64,000 nt of DNA. It comes from Mongoliitalea lutea. GTDB lineage: Bacteria; Bacteroidota; Bacteroidia; Cytophagales; Cyclobacteriaceae. The stretch lies in the NCBI RefSeq assembly GCF_014652135.1, contig NZ_BMYF01000015.1:16817-80816 (forward strand), in the 5' to 3' direction. Of this stretch, positions 17,219-26,406 are shown piece by piece (positions within the stretch are counted from its first letter, which is position 1; every line of letters starts with the position of its first letter). The notes under the pieces are model-generated. The model was not told the origin of the DNA and did not search any database. It saw only the letters and a list, made by a program, of their open reading frames with translations. The translations under genes and the position numbers were made by a program.

Positions 17219-18082
17219 CTACAGTAGTTTGTTGAAATCTGAATCCTGTGAAAAAGGTTTAAAAGCAACAATTTTATACGCTTCTCTTGGGATTAATTTC
17301 GAAGGTGTATCATCTCCCTGCTCTTCAGAAGATTTGCGCTTAAAATCAATTTCATTGTAATAAATCAATTGCCAATTCCCATCATAGTCTTCTGCCAAGG
17401 CACTCATCGTTTCCACCCAATCTCCGCTGTTTAGGTATTCTATACCATCAATTTCTCTGTTTTCAGCTTTATGGATGTGTCCACAAATAATCCCATCACA
17501 ACCTTTGGATTGCGCAAACTTTGCCAGTTCTTCCTCAAAGTTATCGATGTAAGAGACAGCTTTTTTCACTTTTCCTTTCACATATTGGCTGAGAGAATAA
17601 TAGGGCAGCCCTTTTTTCCTTCTATAATAATTCACCTGCCTATTGAGCCATAGTAAAAAAGTATAACCAATATCGCCAACATAGGCAATCCACCTAAAGT
17701 GTGAAGTGACAGAGTCAAAAACATCTCCATGGGTAATGAAATACTTTTTACCACAGCTTTCATAAATCATATCCTGCTGAATTGACAGGTTACCAATGGT
17801 CAAAGGGAGGATTTGATCCAAAAAATCATCGTGGTTTCCCCGCAAGTAATATACCTTGGTATTGTCCTGCTCGATCATCTTTAATATCCGATTGAAGAAT
17901 CTGGTGTGTTTACGCTTCCAAGAACCTGATTTTTTCAATTGCCAACCGTCAATGATATCCCCATTGAGAATGAGATTTTCGCAGGAATACAATTTTAAAA
18001 AGCGGGCGATTTCTTTGGCTTTGGAGCCTTTGGTCCCCAGATGTATGTCTGAGACAACGATGGTTTTGAAATGGGTTTTCAA
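17219..18082 (-). CDS. LpxH-like metallophosphoesterase (UDP-2,3-diacylglucosamine diphosphatase family)
   Basis: Calcineurin-like phosphoesterase of the LpxH-related family, about 287 residues. The dimetal motifs are all present: VVSDIHLGTKG, LILNGDIIDGW, LRGNHDDFL, FITHGDVFD and CGHIHKAE. It is a different branch from the canonical LpxH encoded at 22994, with an extra segment YYRRKKGLPYYSLSQYVKGKVKKA. No ATG occurs near the N-terminus; TTG codons at 18121, 18115 and 18082 are possible starts, and 18082 is chosen because family members begin a few residues before the VVSDIHLG strand. It is transcribed just ahead of the glycosyltransferase gene. Confidence 0.82.
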   Translation of the reverse strand: MKTHFKTIVVSDIHLGTKGSKAKEIARFLKLYSCENLILNGDIIDGWQLKKSGSWKRKHTRFFNRILKMIEQDNTKVYYLRGNHDDFLDQILPLTIGNLSIQQDMIYESCGKKYFITHGDVFDSVTSHFRWIAYVGDIGYTFLLWLNRQVNYYRRKKGLPYYSLSQYVKGKVKKAVSYIDNFEEELAKFAQSKGCDGIICGHIHKAENREIDGIEYLNSGDWVETMSALAEDYDGNWQLIYYNEIDFKRKSSEEQGDDTPSKLIPREAYKIVAFKPFSQDSDFNKLL

Positions 18083-18307
18083 TGCTTTTAAGTTTTTATA
18101 AAAGTATATCCCCAATATCAACTGATGATGAAAGTAATATTAATGAATAGCTACTATTTTAGGAGTCAGGGAGTTGTTTGTGAACTGGGTGTTATCTACG
18201 TGTGAATCCACTGTTTCTTCAAACTTTTTTAAACGAATGTTTGGGTTATTACGTCTTTATTTCAACCTTGTAGCTGAAACTATTAAATATCCATAGAACT
18301 GTAAAAA

Positions 18308-18763
18308 ATGAAAGCTTTAAGAGTAGTTGCATTGTTGCTGTTGGTAAGCTGCCTGGCTTGCAGTCAGGATGATAAGGAACCTGAATTTAGTATCTTGGGC
18401 TATTGGAATTTGTCCATGCTCGAAAACCCCTTTGAGGTAGCTTCGGCAGATGCTCCTTCTTTTCAAGAACGCTATATTTTTAATGATGACGGTACCTTTA
18501 TCAAGTTTTCCACCAGGCTTGGAGGAGACTTAAGGAATGGTCAATTACCCTTGCAATCGTTTGGTAAATATGCCTTTATAGATGCTCCTGATGCTTCTTT
18601 TCAAGAGCTTTTTCAAGTAGAATTGATTTACGAAACCAACCCCCAAATCGCTGGTTCTTGCCTGCCAGAGATGGAGTTTTTGGTATTTGACAACGCTAGA
18701 AAGTTAAAAAACTTGGCTTGGGCGGCCTGCGATGGCCCTGTATTAATTTATACGCGTAAATAA
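18308..18763 (+). CDS. Lipoprotein, lipocalin-like, function unknown
   Basis: A 151-residue protein with a type II signal peptide: KALRVVALLLLVSCLAC, lipobox Cys near residue 18, then SQDD. The mature part begins GYWNLSMLENP and includes ERYIFNDDGTFIKFS and a closing VLIYTRK, a beta-strand pattern common in small Bacteroidota lipocalin-like lipoproteins. Three further Cys residues may form a disulfide. The substrate is unknown. The stop codon touches the stop of the convergent kinase gene with no spacer. The 186-bp region upstream (18122-18307) shows no clear motif. Confidence 0.75.
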   Translation: MKALRVVALLLLVSCLACSQDDKEPEFSILGYWNLSMLENPFEVASADAPSFQERYIFNDDGTFIKFSTRLGGDLRNGQLPLQSFGKYAFIDAPDASFQELFQVELIYETNPQIAGSCLPEMEFLVFDNARKLKNLAWAACDGPVLIYTRK

Positions 18764-20107
18764 TTAGCCGTTAAAAATCAATTTAAAGGTACTTCCTTTT
18801 CCAAGCGCTGACTTTACCTGAATATTTCCCTTATGCCTTCGGATGATCTGTTTGGATAGACTTAGGCCAATACCAGAACCTTTTTTCTTGGTGGTGAAGA
18901 ATGGGATAAAGATTTTTGCTAATGCTTCCTCTTCAATTCCTTTCCCGGTATCAGATATTTCCAGAATGATTTTTCCGTTTTCATCAATAAATGCTTCCAG
19001 TCTGAGCACACGTGTGACAGATTCCTCCATGGCCTGAATGGCATTTTGGATCAGATTGATCAATACCTGCTCAATAAGGGTAGGATCTGCAAATAAAATC
19101 AACTCTGTTGGCTCTACTCTTTTGATAACTTGGATTTGATGAGCTTCTAGGGTATGTTGAAGAAGGGTTGTCAATTGGTCAAAGAGCAGGGATAGTTGGA
19201 TGGTCTGGAATTTTGGAGCAGGTATATGTGCCAAATTCCGGAAATCTGATACAAAATTAATCAGGCCTTCGCTCCGTTTTTCAATGGTATTTAAAGCCAT
19301 TTGATAATCTTCCAGTTCCGAGGTACTTGCTTCTTGGTCATGGTCGAGTTTGGACTCAATATCGGATTTGATCGTAGAGGCCAAGGAAGAAATAGGGGAC
19401 ATACTGTTCATGATTTCATGTGTCAGAACCTTGATAAGTCCTTGCCAAGCTTCCATTTCTTTTTCCTCTAGTTCACTTTGAATGTTTTGCAAGGAAACAA
19501 GTTTAAACTTGTTTCCTCGCATCACTAGTTCGATAGCGTACACCGAAAGTTGGAGTATTCCATCCGGATGGGCAATTTTGATCAGTTCAGAGCCTCCTGT
19601 GCGTAAGTTACTGATAGCATGATTCAGCTCTTTGTTAATCGCTCCAATTTCACCAATATGATTAAGTTGTTCGATATTTAAGAGCCTTTTGGCGGCGGTA
19701 TTAATAATCTGAACCTTACCCAAATCATCAAAAGTCATCAATCCAATGCTTAGATGTTGGAATACAGAGCGGAAATATTGGTAATTCGCTTCTTTTTCTG
19801 CTTGGTCTTCTTGGAGCTTTGCTAGGATGGCATTAAACTCAATGTGAAGGTCATCAGTCTCAGTACCATCAAATTTGACGGGGTATACATTGGTATAATT
19901 GTCCTGCTTAATATTATTCAGGAATAGGCGCACCTTATGAAATGAGCTCTCCGCATATTTTACGAGGAAAATCACCTGTGCCACAACCACGATGATAAAT
20001 AAAGATATACCAAAGACCCCTGCTCCGTTGGTAATGAACAGGCTTAGAAAAAAGATAGAGGTGGCAAGTAAGACGATCCTACCTAATAAACCGATTTTAT
20101 AATCCAT
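18764..20107 (-). CDS. NtrY-like sensor histidine kinase (2 TM, PAS, HisKA, HATPase)
   Basis: A 447-residue membrane kinase with two N-terminal membrane helices (about 8-25 and 28-50), a HAMP-like linker, and a PAS domain (FRSVFQHLSIGLMTFDDLGKVQIINTAA begins it). The HisKA has LTHEIMNSMSPIS, in the NtrB/NtrY style, and the HATPase_c domain has LINLIQNAIQAM, DTGKGIEEE and GSGIGLSLS. Its start overlaps the end of the sigma-54 activator gene by 11 bp, so the activator is its likely partner. The very short extracytoplasmic loop suggests it senses a membrane or cytoplasmic signal. All catalytic boxes look intact. Confidence 0.92.
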   Translation of the reverse strand: MDYKIGLLGRIVLLATSIFFLSLFITNGAGVFGISLFIIVVVAQVIFLVKYAESSFHKVRLFLNNIKQDNYTNVYPVKFDGTETDDLHIEFNAILAKLQEDQAEKEANYQYFRSVFQHLSIGLMTFDDLGKVQIINTAAKRLLNIEQLNHIGEIGAINKELNHAISNLRTGGSELIKIAHPDGILQLSVYAIELVMRGNKFKLVSLQNIQSELEEKEMEAWQGLIKVLTHEIMNSMSPISSLASTIKSDIESKLDHDQEASTSELEDYQMALNTIEKRSEGLINFVSDFRNLAHIPAPKFQTIQLSLLFDQLTTLLQHTLEAHQIQVIKRVEPTELILFADPTLIEQVLINLIQNAIQAMEESVTRVLRLEAFIDENGKIILEISDTGKGIEEEALAKIFIPFFTTKKKGSGIGLSLSKQIIRRHKGNIQVKSALGKGSTFKLIFNG

Positions 20108-21488
20108 ATTTTTCTAATCTTCGGTAGAGGGATGCACGCGTCAACCCCAATTCTTTGGCGGCTTTGGAAATATTTCCACCATTTTTATCAATCACCTTTT
20201 GAATGGTAGTCTTTTCTACCTCATCCAAATTGAAGGTAGCTGAAGTGGCCATGCGCTCATTGACAGGTTTGGCTGAAAGGAAGAAGAAGTCCCGCGCATC
20301 CAACTCAGTACCATCTGCCATGATGATGGCACGTTCGATAGCATGCTGCAATTCACGGATATTCCCCGGCCAACTATAGCGCTGCAATAGCTGCATGGCA
20401 GATGCTGTAAAACCATCAAACTGCTTTCTGTATTTGTTACAATAGATTTTCAGAAAATGATTGGCCAAAAGTGGAATATCATCTAATCGCTCTCGTAAAG
20501 GAGGAAGAAATATTTCCACTGTATTGATCCTGTACAATAAATCCTGACGGAAGGTATTGTCCAAAACCATTTCATGCAATGGCATATTGGTTGCGCAGAT
20601 TAAGCGTATATCTACAGGGATGGATTTATTGGTTCCGATGCGAGTTACCTCTCTTTTTTGGATGACTGTCAAAAGTTTGGATTGAAGAGGCATACTCAGG
20701 TTACCGATTTCATCTAAGAATAGGGAGCCTTTGTCAGCAATTTCAAAACGCCCTGCCCGGTCTTCCTTGGCATCGGTAAATGCTCCACGCTTATGCCCGA
20801 ATAACTCACTTTCAAACAATGTTTCCGTAATGGCACCCATATCTACTCCCACGAAAATTTCATCTTTTCTCATCGAGCGCTCATGTATAGCACGCGCGAT
20901 CAATTCTTTCCCTGTTCCATTTTCTCCCAAGATCAAGACATTTGCATCTGTTTGTGCGACTTTATCAATGATAGAAAAAATATTTTTCATAGAAGCAGAG
21001 GTCCCTATGATATCCTCGTAAGGTTTCTTTAAATCAGATTGTAACTGCTTTTGCTTTTTAGAAAGTTTATCTACCTGATCGTAACTTTCTTTGAGTCGTG
21101 TAGCAGCAGTAAGCGTAGCTAACAATTTCTCGTTTTGCCAAGGCTTCAGTATAAAATCTGTAGCTCCTTCTTTCAATGCCTGTACAGCCATTTCCACATC
21201 TCCAAAAGCGGTAATCAAAATAACTACGGCTTGAGGATCAATTTCTTTGATTTTCTTTAACCAAAAAAAACCTTCTTTACCGGAGGTGGTGTCCTCAGTG
21301 AAGTTCATGTCCAATAAAATGACATCATAGCTGTTGTTGCTGACCAAGAATGGAATTCTTCGGGGATCTTTTTCTATGCTGACTTCTTTCGCATATTTCT
21401 TCAATAGCATCTTAGCAGCGAATAGTAAATCCTCATTGTCATCTATGATAAGAATTTTACCGAGTTGGGGAGCGTCCATAATGTTCAT
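20097..21488 (-). CDS. NtrC-family sigma-54-dependent response regulator
   Basis: A 463-residue regulator with an N-terminal receiver (D16/D17, phospho-acceptor D60 in VILLDMNF, Lys in FILKPWQ), a central AAA+ sigma-54 activation domain (Walker A GENGTGKELIA, then ELFGHKRGAFTDAKEDRAGRF, Walker B GSLFLDEIGN, arginine-finger region DLLYRINTVEI), and a C-terminal Fis-type helix-turn-helix (NISKAAKELGLTRASLYRRL). The sigma-54-contacting loop reads GAFTDA instead of the canonical GAFTGA. The start at 21488 (MNIMDAPQLGKILIIDD) is preferred; upstream in-frame codons to 21641 give an unrelated extension across the palindromic upstream region. It partners the overlapping kinase downstream. Confidence 0.93.
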   Translation of the reverse strand: MNIMDAPQLGKILIIDDNEDLLFAAKMLLKKYAKEVSIEKDPRRIPFLVSNNSYDVILLDMNFTEDTTSGKEGFFWLKKIKEIDPQAVVILITAFGDVEMAVQALKEGATDFILKPWQNEKLLATLTAATRLKESYDQVDKLSKKQKQLQSDLKKPYEDIIGTSASMKNIFSIIDKVAQTDANVLILGENGTGKELIARAIHERSMRKDEIFVGVDMGAITETLFESELFGHKRGAFTDAKEDRAGRFEIADKGSLFLDEIGNLSMPLQSKLLTVIQKREVTRIGTNKSIPVDIRLICATNMPLHEMVLDNTFRQDLLYRINTVEIFLPPLRERLDDIPLLANHFLKIYCNKYRKQFDGFTASAMQLLQRYSWPGNIRELQHAIERAIIMADGTELDARDFFFLSAKPVNERMATSATFNLDEVEKTTIQKVIDKNGGNISKAAKELGLTRASLYRRLEKYGL

Positions 21489-21568
21489 CGTTTGTATTGA
21501 TTCAATTGCTGTAATGACAAAATAATGCCAAAGACTAAAATCACGGCTTACAGCCCAATATAGGCACT

Positions 21569-21598
21569 TTTCATGAAAGTTATGTTCGATATCGAACA
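21569..21598. promoter_or_regulatory. Palindromic candidate operator upstream of the sigma-54 regulator
   Basis: TGTTCGATATCGAACA (21583-21598) is a perfect 16-bp palindrome; 4 bp to its left is a second, 10-bp palindrome TTTCATGAAA (21569-21578). Both lie in the divergent spacer between the regulator (starts 21488) and the FKBP gene (starts 21696), about 95 bp from each. Dyad sites of this size are typical of dimeric Fis-type activators, so autoregulation is a reasonable inference. Confidence 0.5.
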
Positions 21599-21640
21599 GT
21601 TCTTTCTCAAATGTGTACAGGTTTGCCTTGTTTCCGTACA

Positions 21641-21672
21641 TTTTTTTAGCTTATCATAAATCCTTACCTTTG
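21641..21672 (+). promoter_or_regulatory. Promoter of the FKBP gene
   Basis: TACCTTTG (21665-21672) is a perfect -7 box; TTTT (21641-21644), 20 bp upstream, partly matches the -33 element. The ATG is 24 bp downstream. Confidence 0.55.
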
Positions 21673-21695
21673 AGCTTTAACCAATTAAGTATTTT

Positions 21696-22124
21696 ATGTC
21701 AATAGCAAGTAAAGGCGATGCTGTCAGTGTACATTACACAGGTAGATTGCAAAATGGGACTGTATTTGATAGCTCTGCTAATAGAGAGCCGTTATCTTTT
21801 ACATTAGGTGATGGAAATATGATCAAAGGCTTTGATGCAGCAGTTCACGGAATGGAAATCGGACAAGAAATCACGGTGACTATTCCTTCAGTAGAAGCTT
21901 ATGGAGAAAAAAGAGAGGATATGATGTTGGATATTCCATTGGATCAGGTTCCTCCGCATATCAAACCTGAATTGGGCATGGAGTTATCCCTTCAAAACCA
22001 GGCAGGTCAGCCAGTTCCGGTAAAGGTAGTACACATGGATGATGCAAAAATCACCTTGGATGCCAATCATCCTTTGGCGGGTGAAGATTTGATTTTCGAT
22101 ATTACCTTGGTATCAATCGGATAA
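21696..22124 (+). CDS. FKBP-type peptidyl-prolyl isomerase (SlyD/SlpA-like)
   Basis: A 142-residue cytoplasmic FKBP-family cis-trans prolyl isomerase and chaperone. The FKBP core is split in the SlyD manner: VHYTGRLQNGTVFDSS and LSFTLGDGNMIKGFDAAVHGMEIGQE, followed by the insert-in-flap region (VEAYGEKREDMMLDIPLDQVP through the LDANHPLAGEDLIFDITLV closing strand). It lacks the His-rich metal-binding tail of E. coli SlyD, so it resembles SlpA/FkpB more. It is a single-gene unit with its own promoter and a strong terminator. Confidence 0.93.
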   Translation: MSIASKGDAVSVHYTGRLQNGTVFDSSANREPLSFTLGDGNMIKGFDAAVHGMEIGQEITVTIPSVEAYGEKREDMMLDIPLDQVPPHIKPELGMELSLQNQAGQPVPVKVVHMDDAKITLDANHPLAGEDLIFDITLVSIG

Positions 22125-22130
22125 GATTTG

Positions 22131-22159
22131 AAAGACCGCTGCCGAGGCGGTCTTTTTTT
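22131..22159 (+). terminator. Terminator after the FKBP gene
   Basis: AAAGACCGC (22131-22139) pairs across a 7-nt loop with GCGGTCTTT (22147-22155), running into seven T. The T-tract contains the stop codon of the convergent gene. Confidence 0.9.
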
Positions 22160-22997
22160 ATTCTTCTGTGATTCCTAGGCTTTGCTGTATGTCATAGATT
22201 CGTAGCTGATTGTTACCATAGCAAACCAAGTGTCTAGGTCCCATCATCACGGACATATTTTTGACTTCCTTGGGGAGTAGATAAGATGAGCGTTGGCCTG
22301 TTTGGAAATCCATTAATATGAGTTGTTCTCCTTCGGTAAATACTAAGTTATTTTTCCAAAAAGACAGTTTTTGCTCGATTATAGTGTCATGTTTTCTGAT
22401 GTAATTCCCTTGATTATCAAATATGAAGATGCCTTCGTCTTCGATATTCACAAATAGTAGATTTCCATATTCCCGCATATCGGTAACAAAGAGGGCGGAT
22501 TCACCTAAAATCAAATTCAAGGGTTGATGTTGGATAATGCGGTTTCTGCGATAATCTAACTGTTTCAGAGATAGGTCGCTTTCATCCAGTATCCAGATGA
22601 TATTGTTATTGCCTAATGTTGCGACTTTGGCAAGGGAAATGAGCTGCTCGGGAATCCTGTTTTCTGCAATCGGGTTGATAAACCTGTCTAGGATACGATA
22701 CTCCTGTAAATCAACAGAAAAAGTGAAAATATTCACTGTCCAGAATGCCTCCAAGGTAGACACACGGGCTTGTCGAGGAGGAGAAAAATTATTGATCCAT
22801 GAAGGTGTACCTGCTTGGTATTGATATAAATTGCCTTCTAAATCCACAACAAAAATAAAGCCTTGATTATCCAAGGAAACCAAATCCATTCTTGGAACTT
22901 GAATGACTGAAATAGGCTCCCATACCATATCTTGGGCGTGACTTGGAAGTGAAGACAAGGCAATAAGGAAACAACAGATAACTACAGGGACTCTCAA
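22158..22997 (-). CDS. Exported protein of unknown function, possible beta-propeller
   Basis: A 279-residue protein with a Sec signal peptide (PVVICCFLIALSSLPSHAQ). The mature protein is rich in beta-strand repeats of the type LDNQGFIFVVDLEGNLYQY, NNIIWILDESDLSLKQLDYR, NLLFVNIEDEGIFIFDNQGN and RHLVCYGNNQLRIYDIQQ, spaced about 40-50 residues apart, which is the pattern of a six-bladed beta-propeller. No catalytic site is recognisable. It overlaps the upstream lpxH gene by 4 bp (ATGA), so it is co-translated with lpxH. This hints at, but does not prove, a role in envelope biogenesis. Confidence 0.7.
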   Translation of the reverse strand: MRVPVVICCFLIALSSLPSHAQDMVWEPISVIQVPRMDLVSLDNQGFIFVVDLEGNLYQYQAGTPSWINNFSPPRQARVSTLEAFWTVNIFTFSVDLQEYRILDRFINPIAENRIPEQLISLAKVATLGNNNIIWILDESDLSLKQLDYRRNRIIQHQPLNLILGESALFVTDMREYGNLLFVNIEDEGIFIFDNQGNYIRKHDTIIEQKLSFWKNNLVFTEGEQLILMDFQTGQRSSYLLPKEVKNMSVMMGPRHLVCYGNNQLRIYDIQQSLGITEE

Positions 22998-23755
22998 TAG
23001 GAATATTTTTTTAATTCGAAGGTTTCACCGTCAAAAACACCGTAGGTGTACTGACTGACCCACTCTCCTAAGTTAATATATTTTCCTGTTTTCCCAACGG
23101 GTAGTTCAAGGGGAAGATGCCTGTGTCCAAATACAAAATAGTCAAATGGTTTAGAGGCATACAGCTGCTTGGCATACTGCCAGAGCCATTCATCTTCTCC
23201 TTTAAAGTCATTGTCATTTTTGGCCACACTGCTAGCACGGCTATTGGAGCTCCATTTAAGCGCAATCTTAACGCCTATGTCCGGATGAAGCCATTTAAAA
23301 AGCCACTTGCAGGCTGGATTTGTGAATACCTTTTTTAAAAGTTTGTATGTGTGGTCTCCTGGACCAAGTCCATCCCCGTGACCTATGAGAAACTGTTTTC
23401 CATTAATATCGGCTTCTATTGGATGATGATGTACAGGGATGCCTAATTCTTTGATAAAATAGTCTTTCATCCACAAGTCATGATTTCCTGTAAAAAAACA
23501 AACAGGGATGTTTTTATCTCGCAAATCGGCTATTTTTCCAAAAAAGCGAATAAAACCTTTGGGAATTACCGTGTCGTATTCAAACCAGAAGTCGAAAATA
23601 TCCCCAACAAGGAAAATTGCTGCTGCTTCATTTTCGATCTCATTCAGCCAGCGGATGATTTTTTCTTCCCTTTGTTTACTGGCTTCTGTATTAGGAGCGC
23701 CCAAATGAAAGTCGGAGGCAAAAAAAACTTTTTTATGATGTAGATTTATTTTCAT
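22994..23755 (-). CDS. lpxH: UDP-2,3-diacylglucosamine diphosphatase LpxH
   Basis: Lipid A pathway enzyme that hydrolyses UDP-2,3-diacylglucosamine to lipid X and UMP at the inner membrane. The 253-residue form starting MKINLHHKKVFFASDFHLG (ATG at 23755) is chosen; an in-frame codon at 23785 adds 10 unrelated residues. All metallophosphoesterase motifs are present: SDFHLGAPN, LVGDIFDFWFEYD, FTGNHDLWM, LIGHGDGLGPGD and FGHRHLPL. The DFW and GHGDGLGPGD signatures favour true LpxH rather than a paralogue. It is followed, with a 4-bp overlap, by an exported propeller-like protein. Confidence 0.93.
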   Translation of the reverse strand: MKINLHHKKVFFASDFHLGAPNTEASKQREEKIIRWLNEIENEAAAIFLVGDIFDFWFEYDTVIPKGFIRFFGKIADLRDKNIPVCFFTGNHDLWMKDYFIKELGIPVHHHPIEADINGKQFLIGHGDGLGPGDHTYKLLKKVFTNPACKWLFKWLHPDIGVKIALKWSSNSRASSVAKNDNDFKGEDEWLWQYAKQLYASKPFDYFVFGHRHLPLELPVGKTGKYINLGEWVSQYTYGVFDGETFELKKYSY

Positions 23756-23800
23756 GGATTTCTGAGATGGCTCAAATATACACATTCAAGTCATTGAAAT

Positions 23801-23826
23801 AAAAAAGCCCTCACCGAAGTGAAGGC
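23801..23826 (-). terminator. Terminator of ftsH (UUCG tetraloop)
   Basis: On the minus strand GCCTTCAC-TTCG-GTGAGGGC is followed by six T. The eight-pair stem (one G-T pair) with a UUCG tetraloop ends transcription 26 bp after the ftsH stop codon. Confidence 0.9.
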
Positions 23827-23851
23827 TTTTTTGCACTATAAAGGTGAGTAA

Positions 23852-25906
23852 TTATTTGGTTTCTTCCTCATTAACTGGCTCTGATGGATTTTCTGTAACC
23901 TCAGAGGCAGCTTTATCTTGCGCAGCGGCTGCAGCGGCAGCTTCTTTTGCGTCAATCTTCTTAGTGAACGCTTCGTAAGTCGTTTCTTTGCCAAACGGTC
24001 TTTTACCAATCAATTTTTCCAAGTCTGTCTGGAATAATATTTCTTTTTCCAAAAGCTCTTTCGCCAAAGTTTCCAATTCAGTTCTTCTACTTGCTAACAA
24101 CTCTTTGGTACGGTCGTAAGCAGCTGAAATGAGTTTTCTTACCTCGGAATCGATGGTTTCAGCAGTAGTTTCAGAATAGGGCTTCGTCATTCTGTAATCG
24201 CTGGATTTGCTATCGTAGAATGAAACGTTACCGATGATGTCATTCATACCATACACAGAAACCATGGAGTAAGCCATCTTGGTCACTCTCTCTAAGTCAC
24301 TTAGGGCTCCTGTAGAGATTTTTCCAAATACGATCTCTTCCGCAGCTCTACCTCCCAAGGTCATACACATCTCATCCAACAATTGCTCTGTTTGATATAA
24401 GAACTGCTCTTTAGGTAAATACTGTGCATATCCTAAGGCTGCGACACCTCTAGGGACGATACTCACCTTTACCAAAGGATCTGCATGCTCCAAAAACCAT
24501 CCCGCCACAGCGTGACCTGCTTCATGATAGGCAACAATCTTCTTCTCTTCTGGAGAGATAATTTTGTTCTTTTTTTCCAAGCCTCCAATAACCCTATCAA
24601 CTGCATCTTGAAAGTCTTGCATGTCAACTTCGGATTTATTTCTTCTGGCAGCAATAAGGGCCGCTTCATTACAAACATTGGCAATTTCTGCACCTGCAAA
24701 TCCTGGGGTCTGGGCAGCTAATTTTTTAGCATCAATGCTTGAATCTATTTTGATTGGTTTTAAGTGAACCTTGAAGATGGCCTCTCTACCAACAATATCT
24801 GGTTTATCAATGCTGATTTGTCTATCAAATCTACCCGGTCTCAATAAAGCTGAGTCCAAGACGTCAGGTCTGTTGGTAGCAGCAAGTACGATTACGCCTG
24901 TATCTGTACCAAACCCGTCCATTTCCACCAAAAGGGAGTTCAAGGTATTTTCCCGCTCATCATTAGAACCAGGCATTTGACCTTTTCCTCTGGAGCGTCC
25001 AATAGCATCAATCTCATCAATAAAGATGATACAAGGAGCCTTTTCTTTCGCTTGTTTGAATAAATCCCGCACTCTGGCAGCACCAACTCCCACAAACATC
25101 TCTACGAAATCAGAACCTGATAGGGTAAAGAACGGGACTCCTGCTTCACCAGCGACTGCTTTTGCTAGCAAGGTCTTTCCTGTTCCTGGAGGGCCTACAA
25201 GCAATGCTCCTTTGGGTATTTTACCTCCTAGTTTGGTGTATTTTGAAGGGTTTTTCAAAAACTCCACAATTTCTTGGATCTCTTCTTTGGCCTCATCCAA
25301 GCCTGCCACATTGTCAAAAGTGATTTTGACTTTGTTTTCAGCATCAAACAGCTGTGCTTTGGATTTTCCAACATTGAAAATCTGACCTCCCGGACCACTT
25401 GGACCTGCCATTCTTCTCATCATCAACCAGAAGAATACAAATAATAGAATCAAGAAACCGAAGCTAGAAAACCAATTAGTCCAGTTTTGCTCATTTTTCA
25501 CACTGTAGCCGATTCGCTGGTCTTCAGGCATGCGGCTTTCCAACTCTTCGAAGTCAGTAGCAAACTTTTCTGCTGTAGGTACTTCTATAGAATAGTGGGG
25601 GCCCAAAGGATTAAAGAACGGGCTGCTCGTATCAAGTTCAGTGCTGTATTTTTGGTTTTGCAGGGAAGATTCCTTGAGGGAAATGTCTACTCTGTTTTCG
25701 TTTCGGATAATTGTTACCTTGGCTACATCATTTGCCAGGTACATCTCTTCAAACTTGCTCTTGGTGATATTGACCACCGTACTACGTTGATTAATAAACG
25801 TAATCCCAATCAACACAACAACAGCCGTGATGATCAACCAAAGTTGAAGATTTGGCTTCTGTGGAGGCTTTGGGACGAAACCTTTATTATTTTTATTTTC
25901 GCTCAT
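23852..25906 (-). CDS. ftsH: ATP-dependent zinc metalloprotease FtsH
   Basis: Membrane-anchored AAA+ protease that degrades misassembled membrane proteins and short-lived regulators. The 684-residue length is usual for Bacteroidota. It has a TM helix near residues 22-42, a periplasmic domain, a second TM helix ([15 protein letters not shown]), the AAA domain with Walker [14 protein letters not shown] (about residue 235), Walker [14 protein letters not shown] and [23 protein letters not shown], and the zinc site [10 protein letters not shown] (about residue 460) with a distal Asp in [10 protein letters not shown]. The C-terminal tail is Ala/Glu-rich and low-complexity. It is downstream of rsfS in the same direction with a 52-bp gap. 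Confidence 0.98.
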   Translation of the reverse strand: MSENKNNKGFVPKPPQKPNLQLWLIITAVVVLIGITFINQRSTVVNITKSKFEEMYLANDVAKVTIIRNENRVDISLKESSLQNQKYSTELDTSSPFFNPLGPHYSIEVPTAEKFATDFEELESRMPEDQRIGYSVKNEQNWTNWFSSFGFLILLFVFFWLMMRRMAGPSGPGGQIFNVGKSKAQLFDAENKVKITFDNVAGLDEAKEEIQEIVEFLKNPSKYTKLGGKIPKGALLVGPPGTGKTLLAKAVAGEAGVPFFTLSGSDFVEMFVGVGAARVRDLFKQAKEKAPCIIFIDEIDAIGRSRGKGQMPGSNDERENTLNSLLVEMDGFGTDTGVIVLAATNRPDVLDSALLRPGRFDRQISIDKPDIVGREAIFKVHLKPIKIDSSIDAKKLAAQTPGFAGAEIANVCNEAALIAARRNKSEVDMQDFQDAVDRVIGGLEKKNKIISPEEKKIVAYHEAGHAVAGWFLEHADPLVKVSIVPRGVAALGYAQYLPKEQFLYQTEQLLDEMCMTLGGRAAEEIVFGKISTGALSDLERVTKMAYSMVSVYGMNDIIGNVSFYDSKSSDYRMTKPYSETTAETIDSEVRKLISAAYDRTKELLASRRTELETLAKELLEKEILFQTDLEKLIGKRPFGKETTYEAFTKKIDAKEAAAAAAAQDKAASEVTENPSEPVNEEETK

Positions 25907-25958
25907 GCTACTGTTATTTGTGCAAACTTTTGATAAAACGATTTTGGGCTGTTAAAGT

Positions 25959-26318
25959 TCATGAAAAAGACCTTTCAATCCGTGTGATTGTTGCATCTCC
26001 CCATAGGTCTTCCAGTCCATAATATTCTCTTTTGTCTTTTAGGAAAACATGGGCAACCACATTTACATAATCGATCAATATCCATTGGCGATTACTTTTT
26101 CCTTCTGCTACTGATGGCCATTCTTTATTAGCCTTGAAAACAAACTCCTCTATTGACTCTGAAATAGCTTCCAGTTGTGTATCTGAATTTCCAGAACAAA
26201 TGACAAAAAAGTCTGTAAACGCGTTTTTTACTCCTCTCAAGTCCATCAATACGATATTGCTGGCCTTTTTTTCTTCCATTCCCTGAATAATTACCTTGCT
26301 CAGCTCTTCTGCTGTCAT
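25959..26318 (-). CDS. rsfS: Ribosomal silencing factor RsfS
   Basis: RsfS binds ribosomal protein uL14 and blocks joining of the subunits when nutrients are scarce. The 119-residue length is typical. Seen: the KASNIVLMDLRGVKNAFTDFFVICSGNSD block (LRG...TDFFVICSG signature) and the later RQWILIDYVNVVAHVFLKDKREYYGLEDLW core. Expressed with ftsH and divergent from birA, a neighbourhood common in Bacteroidota. The 88-bp spacer to birA must hold both promoters, but no clear consensus box is visible. Confidence 0.96.
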   Translation of the reverse strand: MTAEELSKVIIQGMEEKKASNIVLMDLRGVKNAFTDFFVICSGNSDTQLEAISESIEEFVFKANKEWPSVAEGKSNRQWILIDYVNVVAHVFLKDKREYYGLEDLWGDATITRIERSFS

Positions 26319-26406
26319 AATTTAAAGTTTAACTTTGCTCTTTGATTAGCGATATTTAACCAAGCGATAAATATAGCCTGAATCCTATATAATTTAACTA
26401 CTATTG

